Shown piece after piece: positions 54,324-63,932 of a stretch of 64,000 nt of DNA. Under the pieces are notes generated by a model. It saw only the letters and a list, made by a program, of their open reading frames with translations. It ran no database searches and was not told where the DNA came from. Every line of letters starts with the position of its first letter. The first letter of the stretch is position 1. Origin of the DNA: Candidatus Magnetomicrobium cryptolimnococcus (GTDB lineage Bacteria; Nitrospirota; Thermodesulfovibrionia; Thermodesulfovibrionales; Magnetobacteriaceae); NCBI GenBank assembly GCA_018606805.1, contig JAGYWI010000011.1:41890-105889 (forward strand), given 5' to 3'. The translations under genes and the position numbers were made by a program.

Positions 54324-55478
54324 ATGATGAAACAAAATATAGATAGTGTAAACTACTGTAACGATGAATTAGATATTTATACTTATATGCTTATTTTATG
54401 GAAGAGAAAAAAGTACTTGGTTTTATTATTTTGTTTATCAACAACGATTACTTTAATTGTACTATTAAGTTTACCAACTATATATAAAGGGAAAATAGTT
54501 TTAAAACCAGGAATAAAAGATATAACACCGGAAGGTGTAGAGGTTTTTATTGAATCTCCTGAAAAAATTATTAATAATATAAATACTGGATTTTTTAATC
54601 CTGATATAGATATTGAAAAATTCAAAATTAATTCTGAGATAAATTTAACAACAATTATTGTTAATATTTCTTCAACAGATAAGCTTGTTCTTCAAAGTGT
54701 TGGTAAAGAATTTATAGATCAATTAATTAAATATTATAGTCCTTTAATAGAAGAACAAAAGGGAACTATCAAACATAATATCGATAAATTATTTGAAGAT
54801 ATAAAGAAAAATAATGAAAATAAAACTGAGGTAATCAACAATATGTATGATAATATAGATATGACAAAATCTAAAATTAAAAGAGATAAAAATAAGATAG
54901 AAATTATAGATAAAAATATCAATTCTTTAGAAGCTAATATAGCGATTGCAAGAGAAATAATAAAAAATATTGAACCTAAGATTAATTCTAATATGAACAT
55001 AGATAAAGATTTATATGATATATACCAAAAAAACATGCTCCGCATAGATACTATAGCGACACAACTTAAATCAGATAAACTAATGATTGAAGATATTGCG
55101 TTTGAAATCATTAAAAATGGAGTAGATATTGAAAAACAAAACAATATTATACCAGATATACAGGATGATATAAAAACTACTGAAATAGCAATAAATAAAT
55201 TAATAAATAATAATTATACAGATATAGATAAACATTTACTAACCAAAAATACTACTTATAATAATATTATAGTATTACAAAACGTTTTTAAAAAACTATC
55301 CGCTATAAATATTATAAGGAACAATACTTCTAATCCTGTAAAAACAGAATATAGCTTATCCTTATTAGTTAAAATATTTTCTATAGTTGGTATAGCTTCT
55401 ATAATAATTGGGAGCATGATTATATTATTTATTGAATATACAATCGAACAGAAAAAAACGTGTGAAAAACTTAAATAA
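54324..55478 (+). CDS. Wzz-type polysaccharide chain-length regulator
   Basis: Two membrane segments bracket the protein: LVLLFCLSTTITLIVLLSL near residue 33 and IFSIVGIASIIIGSMIILFI near 360. The 300 residues between are highly charged, Lys/Glu/Asn/Ile-rich and coiled-coil-like, the periplasmic stalk of Wzz/PCP proteins; the N-terminal short cytoplasmic tail before DIYTYMLILWKRKK is family-typical. RBS AAAAGGAG precedes ATG 54324. It works with the Wzy-like protein at 42480. Confidence 0.85.
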   Translation: MMKQNIDSVNYCNDELDIYTYMLILWKRKKYLVLLFCLSTTITLIVLLSLPTIYKGKIVLKPGIKDITPEGVEVFIESPEKIINNINTGFFNPDIDIEKFKINSEINLTTIIVNISSTDKLVLQSVGKEFIDQLIKYYSPLIEEQKGTIKHNIDKLFEDIKKNNENKTEVINNMYDNIDMTKSKIKRDKNKIEIIDKNINSLEANIAIAREIIKNIEPKINSNMNIDKDLYDIYQKNMLRIDTIATQLKSDKLMIEDIAFEIIKNGVDIEKQNNIIPDIQDDIKTTEIAINKLINNNYTDIDKHLLTKNTTYNNIIVLQNVFKKLSAINIIRNNTSNPVKTEYSLSLLVKIFSIVGIASIIIGSMIILFIEYTIEQKKTCEKLK

Positions 55479-56051
55479 TTAATAATAAACATGACAAGTG
55501 TTAACAATAAAAATGTTTTGTTGAATAAGTATAAAGTATGTAATATTTCCATAATATAATTTTTGTAATTGTAATTTGCGTTTTCAATCCTTATAAAGGA
55601 TCAGTATTTGTTAGGTAAAAACTATATTCAGAGTATATACTGGAATATGTTATATATATTATTTTATTAGTAGAAAAAATCTTCATTATAACAAATTGCT
55701 TCTAAATTATTGATATATAAAGACAATATGAGTTTCCGCTCAGACACTATTTCTTCTAAATAAAGGAGAAGACATTCTTTTATGGTTAGAGGGGTTTAAA
55801 AAAGGGGCTGTTTTTGCTAACATGTATAACGTATTACTTAAGGTTAGGGTAAACGATAATTACTTCACAAGGAGAGGTGGGATAATAAAGACGTTTTCAG
55901 ACTTTAAGACACGCATTAATGTTGTGAGGAAGTTAATATGTGGGATAGGTGGTTATATAACTGCAAGAGGGGTATTTTTTTTAAGTTGTCTCCTATTTTT
56001 GTTAAAAAATTTTTATTATGAAAAACTTAGGTAGAATTTTGGAAAAATCAA
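55479..56051. other. 573-base gap between Wzz and the DHS-like gene
   Basis: No convincing gene is seen. It contains two small palindromes, ATCCTT-ATA-AAGGAT at 55587-55601 and AGTATATACT at 55632-55641, and an AT-rich stretch that could hold a promoter for the downstream block. The second half (55732-56034) is open in one frame, discussed as a separate small ORF. Confidence 0.5.
55822..56034 (+). CDS. Small hypothetical ORF, doubtful
   Basis: This 70-residue frame begins MYNVLLKVRVNDNYFTRRGG and ends with a hydrophobic helix (YITARGVFFLSCLLFLLKNF). The open frame extends upstream to about 55732 without a start codon better than the one used. No ribosome site of quality is seen and I recognise no family. 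It may be a decayed remnant rather than a gene. Confidence 0.2.
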   Translation: MYNVLLKVRVNDNYFTRRGGIIKTFSDFKTRINVVRKLICGIGGYITARGVFFLSCLLFLLKNFYYEKLR

Positions 56052-56054
56052 GTG

Positions 56055-57002
56055 ATGTTTGATAGAACTAAATTAATATTAAAGCCTTTATCTGAGCGAG
56101 TACATAATCTACGTATTGATATAATAAAACCACTTGAAAAGGTTAGTTTATTTGATGAAAATATAATAAAAGTTGCCAAAATCATTGCCTATGCTAAAGA
56201 AAACAATAAAAGACCTGTTATTATGATGATTGGTGGGCATGTGATAAGGGCAGGTGTGCAAAATTATATTATAGACCTTATGGAAAAAGGCTATATTACC
56301 TGTATAGCAACAAATGGGGCAAGTGCGATACATGACTTTGAATTTGCACTAATAGGTGCTACAACAGAAAGTGTCGCTCGATATGTAAAAGAAGGACAGT
56401 TTGGATTGTGGCAGGAAACAGGGCAGATTAACAATATAATAAATGAAGGTTATTATGCTAAAATTGGAATGGGTGAGGCTATAGGTAAGGCTATATATGA
56501 TAGTGATTTCAAATACAAACATATTAGTATATTTGCACAAGCATACAAGCTAAAAATACCTGTTACAGTTCACGTAGGTATTGGTTATGATATAATACAT
56601 GAGCATCCAAATTGTAAAGCAGAGGCTGTGGGGGTAACTTCATATATAGATTTCCTTAAGTTTGCTTCTATTGTACGCAATCTCGAAGGTGGTGTGGTTA
56701 TGAATTTTGGTAGTGCTGTTATGGCACCAGAGGTGTTTTTGAAGGCCTTAAGTATGGTTAGAAATGTTGCCTATCAAAATAATGAAGAAATAAAAAGGTT
56801 TACTACTGTGGTTTGTGATTTAGTAGATATTCCGGATGACTTTAGTGTAGAACCTCCAAAGGACAACCACGCATATTACTTTAGACCGTGGAAGACTATG
56901 CTTATTAGAACCGTTGCCGATGGCGGAGAAAGTTTCTATATAAAAGGACATCACGGCCAAACAATCCCTCAGTTGTGGAGTGCTTTAAATGAAACAAGTT
57001 GA
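56055..57002 (+). CDS. Deoxyhypusine-synthase-fold NAD-dependent protein
   Basis: IATNGASAIHDFEFALIG, GATTESVARYVKEGQFGLWQ, VHVGIGYDIIHEHPNC and VVMNFGSAVMAPEVFLKAL resemble the NAD-binding core of deoxyhypusine synthase. Bacteria lack eIF5A, so bacterial members serve other, mostly unknown, reactions (some make homospermidine). The canonical active-site lysine segment of DHS is not obvious to me. I chose ATG 56055; GTG 56052 is equally possible. It overlaps the RfaE-like gene by 14 bases, so a link to nucleotide-sugar or heptose chemistry is likely. Confidence 0.7.
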   Translation: MFDRTKLILKPLSERVHNLRIDIIKPLEKVSLFDENIIKVAKIIAYAKENNKRPVIMMIGGHVIRAGVQNYIIDLMEKGYITCIATNGASAIHDFEFALIGATTESVARYVKEGQFGLWQETGQINNIINEGYYAKIGMGEAIGKAIYDSDFKYKHISIFAQAYKLKIPVTVHVGIGYDIIHEHPNCKAEAVGVTSYIDFLKFASIVRNLEGGVVMNFGSAVMAPEVFLKALSMVRNVAYQNNEEIKRFTTVVCDLVDIPDDFSVEPPKDNHAYYFRPWKTMLIRTVADGGESFYIKGHHGQTIPQLWSALNETS

Positions 57003-57471
57003 TATTGAAGAGTTGTCAAATATTATAAATAATCTAAAACGTCAGGGTAAGACGGTAGTTATGTGTCATGGCTGTTTTGATTTGATGCACCCTGGTCATA
57101 TTAAACACTTTCAAGCAGCCAAAAAGGAAGGGGATGTTCTGGTTGTTACTATAACACCAGATATTTATGTGGACAAAGGTGATGGAAGACCTGCCTATTC
57201 TCAGGATTTGCGGGCTGACTCAATTGCTGCCCTTGAGTGTGTTGATTACGTAGCTATTAACAAGTGGGCAACAGCAGAAAATACGCTGAGGTTGTTAAAA
57301 CCTAACATCTATGTTAAAGGACGGGAATTTGAAAACCTTGAGGATAAGACAGGTAAGATTCAAAAAGAATTTCAAGTGGTTAATGAGATTGGTTGTAAAA
57401 TGAACTTTACCCATGAAATAGTCTTTTCTTCTACAAAACTAATAAATAAATACTTTAAAAAAAATGAATAA
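56989..57471 (+). CDS. RfaE/HldE-type cytidylyltransferase (stand-alone)
   Basis: CHGCFDLMHPGHIKHFQAAK (residues 26-45) gives an intact HxGH (H34, H37); KPNIYVKG and VFSSTKLI are the later nucleotide-binding elements (FSSTK in place of ISSTxxR). At 160 residues it equals the HldE C-terminal domain. It would join CTP, ATP or GTP to a sugar phosphate or related phosphate. It overlaps the next gene by 8 bases. Confidence 0.87.
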   Translation: MKQVDIEELSNIINNLKRQGKTVVMCHGCFDLMHPGHIKHFQAAKKEGDVLVVTITPDIYVDKGDGRPAYSQDLRADSIAALECVDYVAINKWATAENTLRLLKPNIYVKGREFENLEDKTGKIQKEFQVVNEIGCKMNFTHEIVFSSTKLINKYFKKNE

Positions 57472-58987
57472 ATCAATAAATGAAAAGATACTGCTTATTG
57501 ACGATTTAATAAATATTATAAAAAAACTAAGACAGGAGAACAATAAGATTGTTCAATGCCATGGGGTTTATGATGTAATTCATCCAGGTGTTATAAATCA
57601 CTTTAATGAGGCAAGACAACAAGGAACTGTGTTAGTTGTTACTGTTATAAGAGACAGAGATGTAAGAAGAGGACCTGGTAGACCCATATTTTCTGAACAG
57701 TTTAGGGCACAAAATGTCGCTAGTTTACATGTAGTTGATTATGTATGTGTCGTAGACGATGAAACTCCTTATGATTGTTTGAAGCGGATAAAGCCTGACA
57801 TATTTGCCAAATCAAAACAAGATGGGCAAGCTAAATCTAATCAACTGTCAGATATTGAAAAGGAACTATATTTTAATGTTACAAATGTATACGAAACAAG
57901 TGGATTTCATTTGACTTCTAATGAAATAATAACCAAATTCTTAAATATTTATCCTAAGAATACGCAAGCATTCCTTTATGAATTCGCTAAAAAATATAAT
58001 TATGACTATATACTAAATATTATAGAGTCTGTAAAAGATATAAAAGTACTTATTATAGGGGATGGCATTATAGATGAGTACTGTTATTGTGAATCAATGG
58101 GTAAATCTCCTAAATCTCAAATAATAGTAAACAAGGCTATTGACACTGAAGTATTTGCTGGTGGAGTTTTTGCTATTGCAAATCATGTTAGCGGAATATG
58201 TGAAAATGTACACATAGCATCTGTTCTTGGATTGGAAGACTCTAGGGAAGAGTTTATTAAATACAGCTTAAGACCAAAAGTTAAGTATACATTTTTCTAT
58301 CAAGAAGATGCACCAACTGTTATAAAAAGAAGGTACATTAATAACTACAACAAACAAAAGATTTTTGAAGTAAACTACATAAAAGATGATTTTATAGATG
58401 GTGTTTTTGAAGATAAAATAATAGATTCCCTTAAAGGAATAATACATAATTATGATCTCACGCTTGTCTCTGATTTCGGGCATGGTTTTATAACTAATAA
58501 AATTATCAAATTTATTGAAGAAAACTCTAAAACTGTAGCTGTAAACACTCAAACTAATGGCGCTAACTATGGTTATAACATGATAACTAAATATAGGGCT
58601 GTTAATTTTGTATGTTTAGATGCCCATGAAGCAAGGCTTGCAACTCAGGAAAAATATACAGATATAGAAGACGTTGGGAAAAAACTTATGGAGACATCAC
58701 AGTTTAAACAGTTAATGATAACCCTTGGAGCACAGGGCTCTATATTTTTTACTGAAGATGGCATTATTAATAGAACTCCTGCATTATCAACAAATGTGGT
58801 AGACATTATTGGCGCAGGAGATGCATTTTTTTCTTATACAGCTCCTTGTTTAGCGGCAGGTATGCACGTTGATGCAGTGTCTTTTATTGGAAATGTGGTT
58901 GGGGCATTAGCCGTACAGATTGTTGGCAATAAACGTGCAGTTGAAAAATTTGAAGTATTAGAAAGTATACGATATATGCTTCCTTAA
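57464..58987 (+). CDS. RfaE-like cytidylyltransferase domain fused to a C-terminal PfkB-type kinase, reversed domain order
   Basis: Residues 30-165 are an RfaE-type nucleotidyltransferase (CHGVYDVIHPGVINHF), but HxGH reads HPGV (H40, V43) and the ISST position reads TSNE, so catalysis is doubtful. Residues 192-507 are a PfkB kinase (VLIIGDGIIDEYCYC; VDIIGAGDAFFSY with the GAGD base). Standard HldE has kinase first and transferase second. The intact transferase upstream may do the nucleotide transfer while this protein phosphorylates. Neighbour overlap is 8 bases. Confidence 0.85.
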   Translation: MNKSINEKILLIDDLINIIKKLRQENNKIVQCHGVYDVIHPGVINHFNEARQQGTVLVVTVIRDRDVRRGPGRPIFSEQFRAQNVASLHVVDYVCVVDDETPYDCLKRIKPDIFAKSKQDGQAKSNQLSDIEKELYFNVTNVYETSGFHLTSNEIITKFLNIYPKNTQAFLYEFAKKYNYDYILNIIESVKDIKVLIIGDGIIDEYCYCESMGKSPKSQIIVNKAIDTEVFAGGVFAIANHVSGICENVHIASVLGLEDSREEFIKYSLRPKVKYTFFYQEDAPTVIKRRYINNYNKQKIFEVNYIKDDFIDGVFEDKIIDSLKGIIHNYDLTLVSDFGHGFITNKIIKFIEENSKTVAVNTQTNGANYGYNMITKYRAVNFVCLDAHEARLATQEKYTDIEDVGKKLMETSQFKQLMITLGAQGSIFFTEDGIINRTPALSTNVVDIIGAGDAFFSYTAPCLAAGMHVDAVSFIGNVVGALAVQIVGNKRAVEKFEVLESIRYMLP

Positions 58988-59005
58988 AAGTGGTAAATTT
59001 CTACA

Positions 59006-62000
59006 GTGTTGATATTAATTGATAAAATAAACAAAAAGGAATCAATAAGGTTATTGATAGCCTTATTATCCATCGTAATCTTTGGTATTGTTAGTGGTAT
59101 AGCTTTAACACAACAACGCCTTCAAATTGTCGATAGCAACTTACTAAAGCTTTATCCTGCAAGTTTTTACCTCAGCTATATTATTACAAGAATTTTTACG
59201 GTTACACTTTATTGGTTTATAAACACATTAATTGTGGGTTTATTATTTCGATTAAATTACCTAACAACCCTAACCTATCTTGGTAGATTTTATATACTAT
59301 TGAGCCTAACATATTTATTTGGATATATTAATTCCTTCTACATCTTTCCACTTATTCTTATCGTAATTAATGGATTTGCTATCTGGCAAATAAGACGTGA
59401 TTTTAATATATTTAAAATGCCATTTATTTATTATAAAACAGAGCTTCTTGCTATTGCATTAATTGTGATCGTTTATTTACTAATATTTAGCCCTTTAATT
59501 GATCCTCTTGTATCCCTTTTTGATATTCAAAGTCCATGGTTTCAATATTTGTATACCTATGAGCGTGTAATACAATTTCACATCCCTTCTACAATATCAT
59601 TACAGGAGGTTGCTTGGAGTCCTACATATGCTTGTGGCTCTATGCCTTTTTTAAACCCAGGTGGCTCATTTTCAACAGAACTACTTACCGTTTTGTTTTT
59701 TAAAATATTTAACATTTCATTTGCAGATTTAGCCTCTATTTTATATGTAATAAAGGCAAATATTTTTATTATATTTGCTTTATGTGGGATTGGATACTAT
59801 TTTTTATTTAGAGTGGGATTTAACTTTCCCTTTTCAACTTCTTTTCTAATCGGTTTGGTTTCGGTTATAAATGTTGGTATTATTCAAAGACATACAGAGA
59901 TTGTTATGGGTTATTCAATTTGCTATTATCCTTTTGTCCTTTTGGCGATAAAATGCGCCTTAGATAGAAAAAAACTGTGGCTTTATACTGTTGCTGGTCT
60001 TACAACAACTGGTGTATTTATGTTACTGAGAACAGAGGCCGAAGTATTATTATCTCTTACTTATTTTATAATTGCATGGTCTATTTGGCATATTATAGTA
60101 ACATGTAAGAACCGTTCTGATGTATTTTTCAGAATTAAGGGTATTATTGTATATTGTTTTACTTGTGTAATACTAAACTATCAAATATTAACATCTATAA
60201 TTGATTATATATCTAAAGGCAATATACTGACAAGTAGTAGGATATTTTTTCCTTTAAATCCAACACAAAAAGGGGCTATGGAGGTTGTAAAAGACCTGCT
60301 TGCCATATTCGGTTTTGCTGGTACAGGACACATTACCTCTCCCGTAACACCACAAGGGGCTGTTTTTGGTGGGTTATTTCTTTCTTTCTTCGTTGTCTTT
60401 GGTATATATGTTTATTTCAAAGGGCTGGTTAAAACAAATGATGACAATACAGCATTTATTTCTTATTCTTTTATTGCCTTAGTACTTGTGGCAATAATTG
60501 GATATACGTACTCTGTATTATCTTATGCTGCCTATACTGTTAAAATCGAAGGCTTTCCTTTTCATCTGCCTTTAAGGGCGCTTGGGCTTTATCATCCTAT
60601 TTCAATGGTACTTGCAGCCTTTGGACATTTCGCATTTAGTAGTATTTTAAATGAATCTAATGATAAAAAATATCTTCATATAGTAAAATTTGCCTTCATA
60701 TATTTTTCTATAGTAGCCATTTATTATACATTACAAAACACATATCAATTCAGTACAGGTTTACTTGCTTTACAAATTGCGGTTTCGCTTATTGTCATAT
60801 TAAGCTGTGTTTATGTTTTAAAAAAACATATTTTAAGACAAATCTTCTTAATACCGGTAGTTTTGTTTATCGCTTGTATATCCTTACCTGATTCAACAAT
60901 TATTAACCTTGATGGATACCATAAAACAGTTTTTAAGGGTAGTAATCTGCCTAAAAAGATGCTTTCTAATAATATTATTGATAGGATAATACATCCTGAG
61001 TATTTTGTCTCAAAAATAGCGCCTATTCCTTTAAATACAATACTCGCTATGGCAAATAGAGACATTAATAATATTCAGACACGTTTTTTTATCTATAATC
61101 TCCTGAAAGATTATAAACACTGGTTAATAAAGCTGAAAGAGTTTGCAACTAAAAAAGACAGTTGGTCATCACAAAACAATTTATCTGAAGAAATAGATAA
61201 GGTTGAAGATATATTAAAGTTAATTAATCATGATTACAATCAAATAGATAGAATTGTAATAGAAAAAATAAAGACACTATCAGATGTATATAACAACATA
61301 TATCGTATAAATGAAGTAAACACTGGTGGATGGCAACTTAGTGAAATGCTTTTTTCACTTATCCCTGATATTGCGAGCTATAATAGGACAGGTTTTTATC
61401 CAAGCAATATATTACTTGGCTCTGGCCTTAGATATCTTCCTATAAATGAGGAAATAATTGGCTCAGTCCCCTCGGTTTCCAGATGGTATAATATTATGGA
61501 TTACTACGACAACAATATTAGCTTTTTACAAACTACTACTGATTATATTTATGATAACTTTGCCTTTCCTTCAAAAGAGGCATATCTTAGTAATATTTTG
61601 AATATAAAATATGCTATGATTAGTAGGGATAGTTTGACAGCTTACCCATATCTGAAAAGTTGGCAAGAACTTATTTCTGTAAATACTTTAACTGGGGTTG
61701 ATTTTTTGCTTTTGAAAAATAATGATGCCTTACCACGGGCAAGTATTTTTAGTAATTTCAAGGTAGTTAAACCTATAGTGTACAATAAGTATAATGTAAA
61801 TGAACCTGCCCGTATTGATTATGGTTTAAAAATGCTATCTTCAATAGACCATCAAAATGAACTATTGATTGAAAGCGATAAGACACTGCAAGAACTATCT
61901 AATAAGTTTAAGTTAGAAAGTGGAAGGCGCAACGATGATAATTTAAAGATATTAAGCATTATAAGCAATTTTGCTGTTTTTTCAGTAGACAATAAAGATG

Positions 62001-62242
62001 TCGGCGGTCTTTTATTTTACTCTGATATGTACCATGACAGCTGGCGGGGGTTTATAGATACTAAGGAAACAGAGATTTATCGTACAAACCTTACTTTCAA
62101 ATCTATTTATGTCCCTGCTGGTAAACATATTGTTTGGTTTGAGTTTCGTTCAAAGACCTTATTTTGGATTAAACTTATGGCCATTTTTACAGCCAACACA
62201 ATATTACTAGGTTTAATTATTTTCAATTCTTCAGACAAATAG
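59006..62242 (+). CDS. YfhO-like GT-C membrane glycosyltransferase
   Basis: The 1078-residue protein has about 13 hydrophobic segments in its first 630 residues and a large soluble C-terminal part. Near the end, LLFYSDMYHDSWRGFIDTK and SIYVPAGKHIVWFEFRS match the YfhO closing domain pattern (up-facing strands with GWxxxxDG-like and PAGxH elements). It probably transfers a polyprenyl-linked sugar outside the membrane. Start is GTG 59006. A short hydrophobic final helix ends it. Acceptor unknown. Confidence 0.75.
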   Translation: MLILIDKINKKESIRLLIALLSIVIFGIVSGIALTQQRLQIVDSNLLKLYPASFYLSYIITRIFTVTLYWFINTLIVGLLFRLNYLTTLTYLGRFYILLSLTYLFGYINSFYIFPLILIVINGFAIWQIRRDFNIFKMPFIYYKTELLAIALIVIVYLLIFSPLIDPLVSLFDIQSPWFQYLYTYERVIQFHIPSTISLQEVAWSPTYACGSMPFLNPGGSFSTELLTVLFFKIFNISFADLASILYVIKANIFIIFALCGIGYYFLFRVGFNFPFSTSFLIGLVSVINVGIIQRHTEIVMGYSICYYPFVLLAIKCALDRKKLWLYTVAGLTTTGVFMLLRTEAEVLLSLTYFIIAWSIWHIIVTCKNRSDVFFRIKGIIVYCFTCVILNYQILTSIIDYISKGNILTSSRIFFPLNPTQKGAMEVVKDLLAIFGFAGTGHITSPVTPQGAVFGGLFLSFFVVFGIYVYFKGLVKTNDDNTAFISYSFIALVLVAIIGYTYSVLSYAAYTVKIEGFPFHLPLRALGLYHPISMVLAAFGHFAFSSILNESNDKKYLHIVKFAFIYFSIVAIYYTLQNTYQFSTGLLALQIAVSLIVILSCVYVLKKHILRQIFLIPVVLFIACISLPDSTIINLDGYHKTVFKGSNLPKKMLSNNIIDRIIHPEYFVSKIAPIPLNTILAMANRDINNIQTRFFIYNLLKDYKHWLIKLKEFATKKDSWSSQNNLSEEIDKVEDILKLINHDYNQIDRIVIEKIKTLSDVYNNIYRINEVNTGGWQLSEMLFSLIPDIASYNRTGFYPSNILLGSGLRYLPINEEIIGSVPSVSRWYNIMDYYDNNISFLQTTTDYIYDNFAFPSKEAYLSNILNIKYAMISRDSLTAYPYLKSWQELISVNTLTGVDFLLLKNNDALPRASIFSNFKVVKPIVYNKYNVNEPARIDYGLKMLSSIDHQNELLIESDKTLQELSNKFKLESGRRNDDNLKILSIISNFAVFSVDNKDVGGLLFYSDMYHDSWRGFIDTKETEIYRTNLTFKSIYVPAGKHIVWFEFRSKTLFWIKLMAIFTANTILLGLIIFNSSDK

Positions 62243-62247
62243 ATACA

Positions 62248-63744
62248 ATGAAAAAAGATAAATTTATAGTTTTTTTTACTAACAGAAGTCAAAATTTAAA
62301 TAACATTTTCTTTATATCTTCATTTGTTTTTATAATAATAATCTTTTATATAAAATATACCCTTTATTTAAAAGGCTACGTTACCTCAGATATTGCATAC
62401 TATGCAAATATGCTTTGGAATACAAATTTTTATGATAAATTTTTATACTCTGACTATATATATCAACTACACCCTTACAAATTAAAGACCTTTTTTTATG
62501 ATCATTTTACTCCAACATATACTCTTTTAGTTCCATTATACAAGTTGTTGCCATCTCCAGTAACGTTGCTTGTTATAAAAACTATATTGCCAGTGCTAAC
62601 AGCCTTTCTACTTATTAAATGTTTTAATATATATATTACAAATAATAACCATAAGATAAATAATATTGCCCCTTTATTTGCCATCACATATTTGTATCAT
62701 CCAATAAATGTATTAGCCACAATTGATACCATATATGGTTTTCATTTTGAATGTCTTATACCGTTTTTTGTTGTTATTACAATGTATTTTTTCATTAAAA
62801 AAAGCCTTATTTCATATATTATATCCTATACACTCTTACTTGGAATAAGGGAAAGTATTCCGATTAATGGGCTTTTATTTTGTGTAATCTTGATTTTGTA
62901 CTATAGATATAATACTAATCAAGATAACAATAAATTCTTGCAACATTCTATAGTATTTACATTAATAATATCAGTATTATATATATTAGCTGGTTTAATT
63001 ATAGTCCCATTTTTGTTAGTTGGCAAGGTAGGAACAGCATCTAGTGGAATGGTTAAAGATATTTTGCTTTTAAAATTTTTTAATAATATAGAACTTATAT
63101 TACAGTGGAAAGTACTTTTGTTACTTATACCGTCATTTATAGCTACTGAACTTATTATTTTATCTATACCTGAGTTACTCACATTAATAACACAAAGGAC
63201 TTGGTATGGTGCCGTAGTTCCAACATATGGACCTTATGATTGGCATTCTTTTTATATATTAGCAGTTTTTTCAATAGCATTTATAGTTGGATTTTATAGA
63301 TTGATAAATATTGAGAGAGAATTTTTAAAATATAAAATATTAAAACAAGGTGTATTTATATTAGTTTTTATTGGCCTTCTAATTAGTATAACTGTTGGTA
63401 TTTTTCAATTAAAAGAAGAGATAAAACATACTATATCTATACCATATTTGCACAATCAAGTCTCTATATCAGATATTGCTAAACATATACCGGTTGATGC
63501 CTCATTAAAAACTACCGCCGATTTAATAGTTTATTTTACAAAGAGACCGCATTTAACCTGGAAGCTTGAACATGCAAAGTACGTATTAATTAATGCTGCC
63601 CTATTAACCGAAAAATTGAAACCGTACATGTATGATTATGATAAACAACTGATAGCCGCAGTTACCTCTTTAGAAAAACAAAATGCGGTGAGTTTAGTTT
63701 ACAAAACAAATGATGGACTGTTTTTATTTAAACTTAATCAATAG
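62248..63744 (+). CDS. DUF2079-type multi-pass membrane protein, GT-C-like
   Basis: VTSDIAYYANMLWNTNFYDKF, FYDHFTPTYTLLVPLYKLLPSP and HFECLIPFFVVITMYFF are the features of DUF2079, a GT-C-related family (early Asp in the first outside loop). At 498 residues it has about 9-10 hydrophobic segments. It starts 5 bases after the YfhO-like gene and probably acts with it on the same polyprenyl-sugar substrate. Confidence 0.8.
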   Translation: MKKDKFIVFFTNRSQNLNNIFFISSFVFIIIIFYIKYTLYLKGYVTSDIAYYANMLWNTNFYDKFLYSDYIYQLHPYKLKTFFYDHFTPTYTLLVPLYKLLPSPVTLLVIKTILPVLTAFLLIKCFNIYITNNNHKINNIAPLFAITYLYHPINVLATIDTIYGFHFECLIPFFVVITMYFFIKKSLISYIISYTLLLGIRESIPINGLLFCVILILYYRYNTNQDNNKFLQHSIVFTLIISVLYILAGLIIVPFLLVGKVGTASSGMVKDILLLKFFNNIELILQWKVLLLLIPSFIATELIILSIPELLTLITQRTWYGAVVPTYGPYDWHSFYILAVFSIAFIVGFYRLINIEREFLKYKILKQGVFILVFIGLLISITVGIFQLKEEIKHTISIPYLHNQVSISDIAKHIPVDASLKTTADLIVYFTKRPHLTWKLEHAKYVLINAALLTEKLKPYMYDYDKQLIAAVTSLEKQNAVSLVYKTNDGLFLFKLNQ

Positions 63745-63879
63745 TAATAAGATATAACGATTTTGAAGAATAGATTACCAAAAGTAGTGGTTTTAAGTTT
63801 TTAGAGTTTTTTTGTCTATAACGGATGTTGGCTAATAAAAATATAAGCAATTAAAATAAATATTATAAACCAATTGGTT
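63745..63879. other. 135-base spacer before the insertion sequence
   Basis: AT-rich, no open frame of note. TTTTTAGAGTTTTTTTG near 63798 is T-rich but I find no strong stem before it, so a terminator is not claimed. Confidence 0.4.
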
Positions 63880-63915
63880 GTAACCGTTCACCCCCCTTAT
63901 TTCAGAAGAATATAG

Positions 63916-63921
63916 TATAAT
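63916..63921 (+). promoter_or_regulatory. Candidate -10 box for the transposase
   Basis: TATAAT lies 12 bases before the predicted transposase start. No matching -35 hexamer is clear. The leader would be very short. Confidence 0.3.
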
Positions 63922-63932
63922 ATCCGAGACGT

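Noticed and set aside
54734..55144. 136-residue minus-strand hydrophobic frame
   Set aside because: Antisense of the coiled-coil of the Wzz-like protein; Lys/Glu/Asn/Ile codons give a false hydrophobic reading on the other strand.
56055..57002. True deoxyhypusine synthase acting on eIF5A
   Set aside because: The gene context is bacterial and sugar-related, and I could not see the canonical active-site lysine segment.
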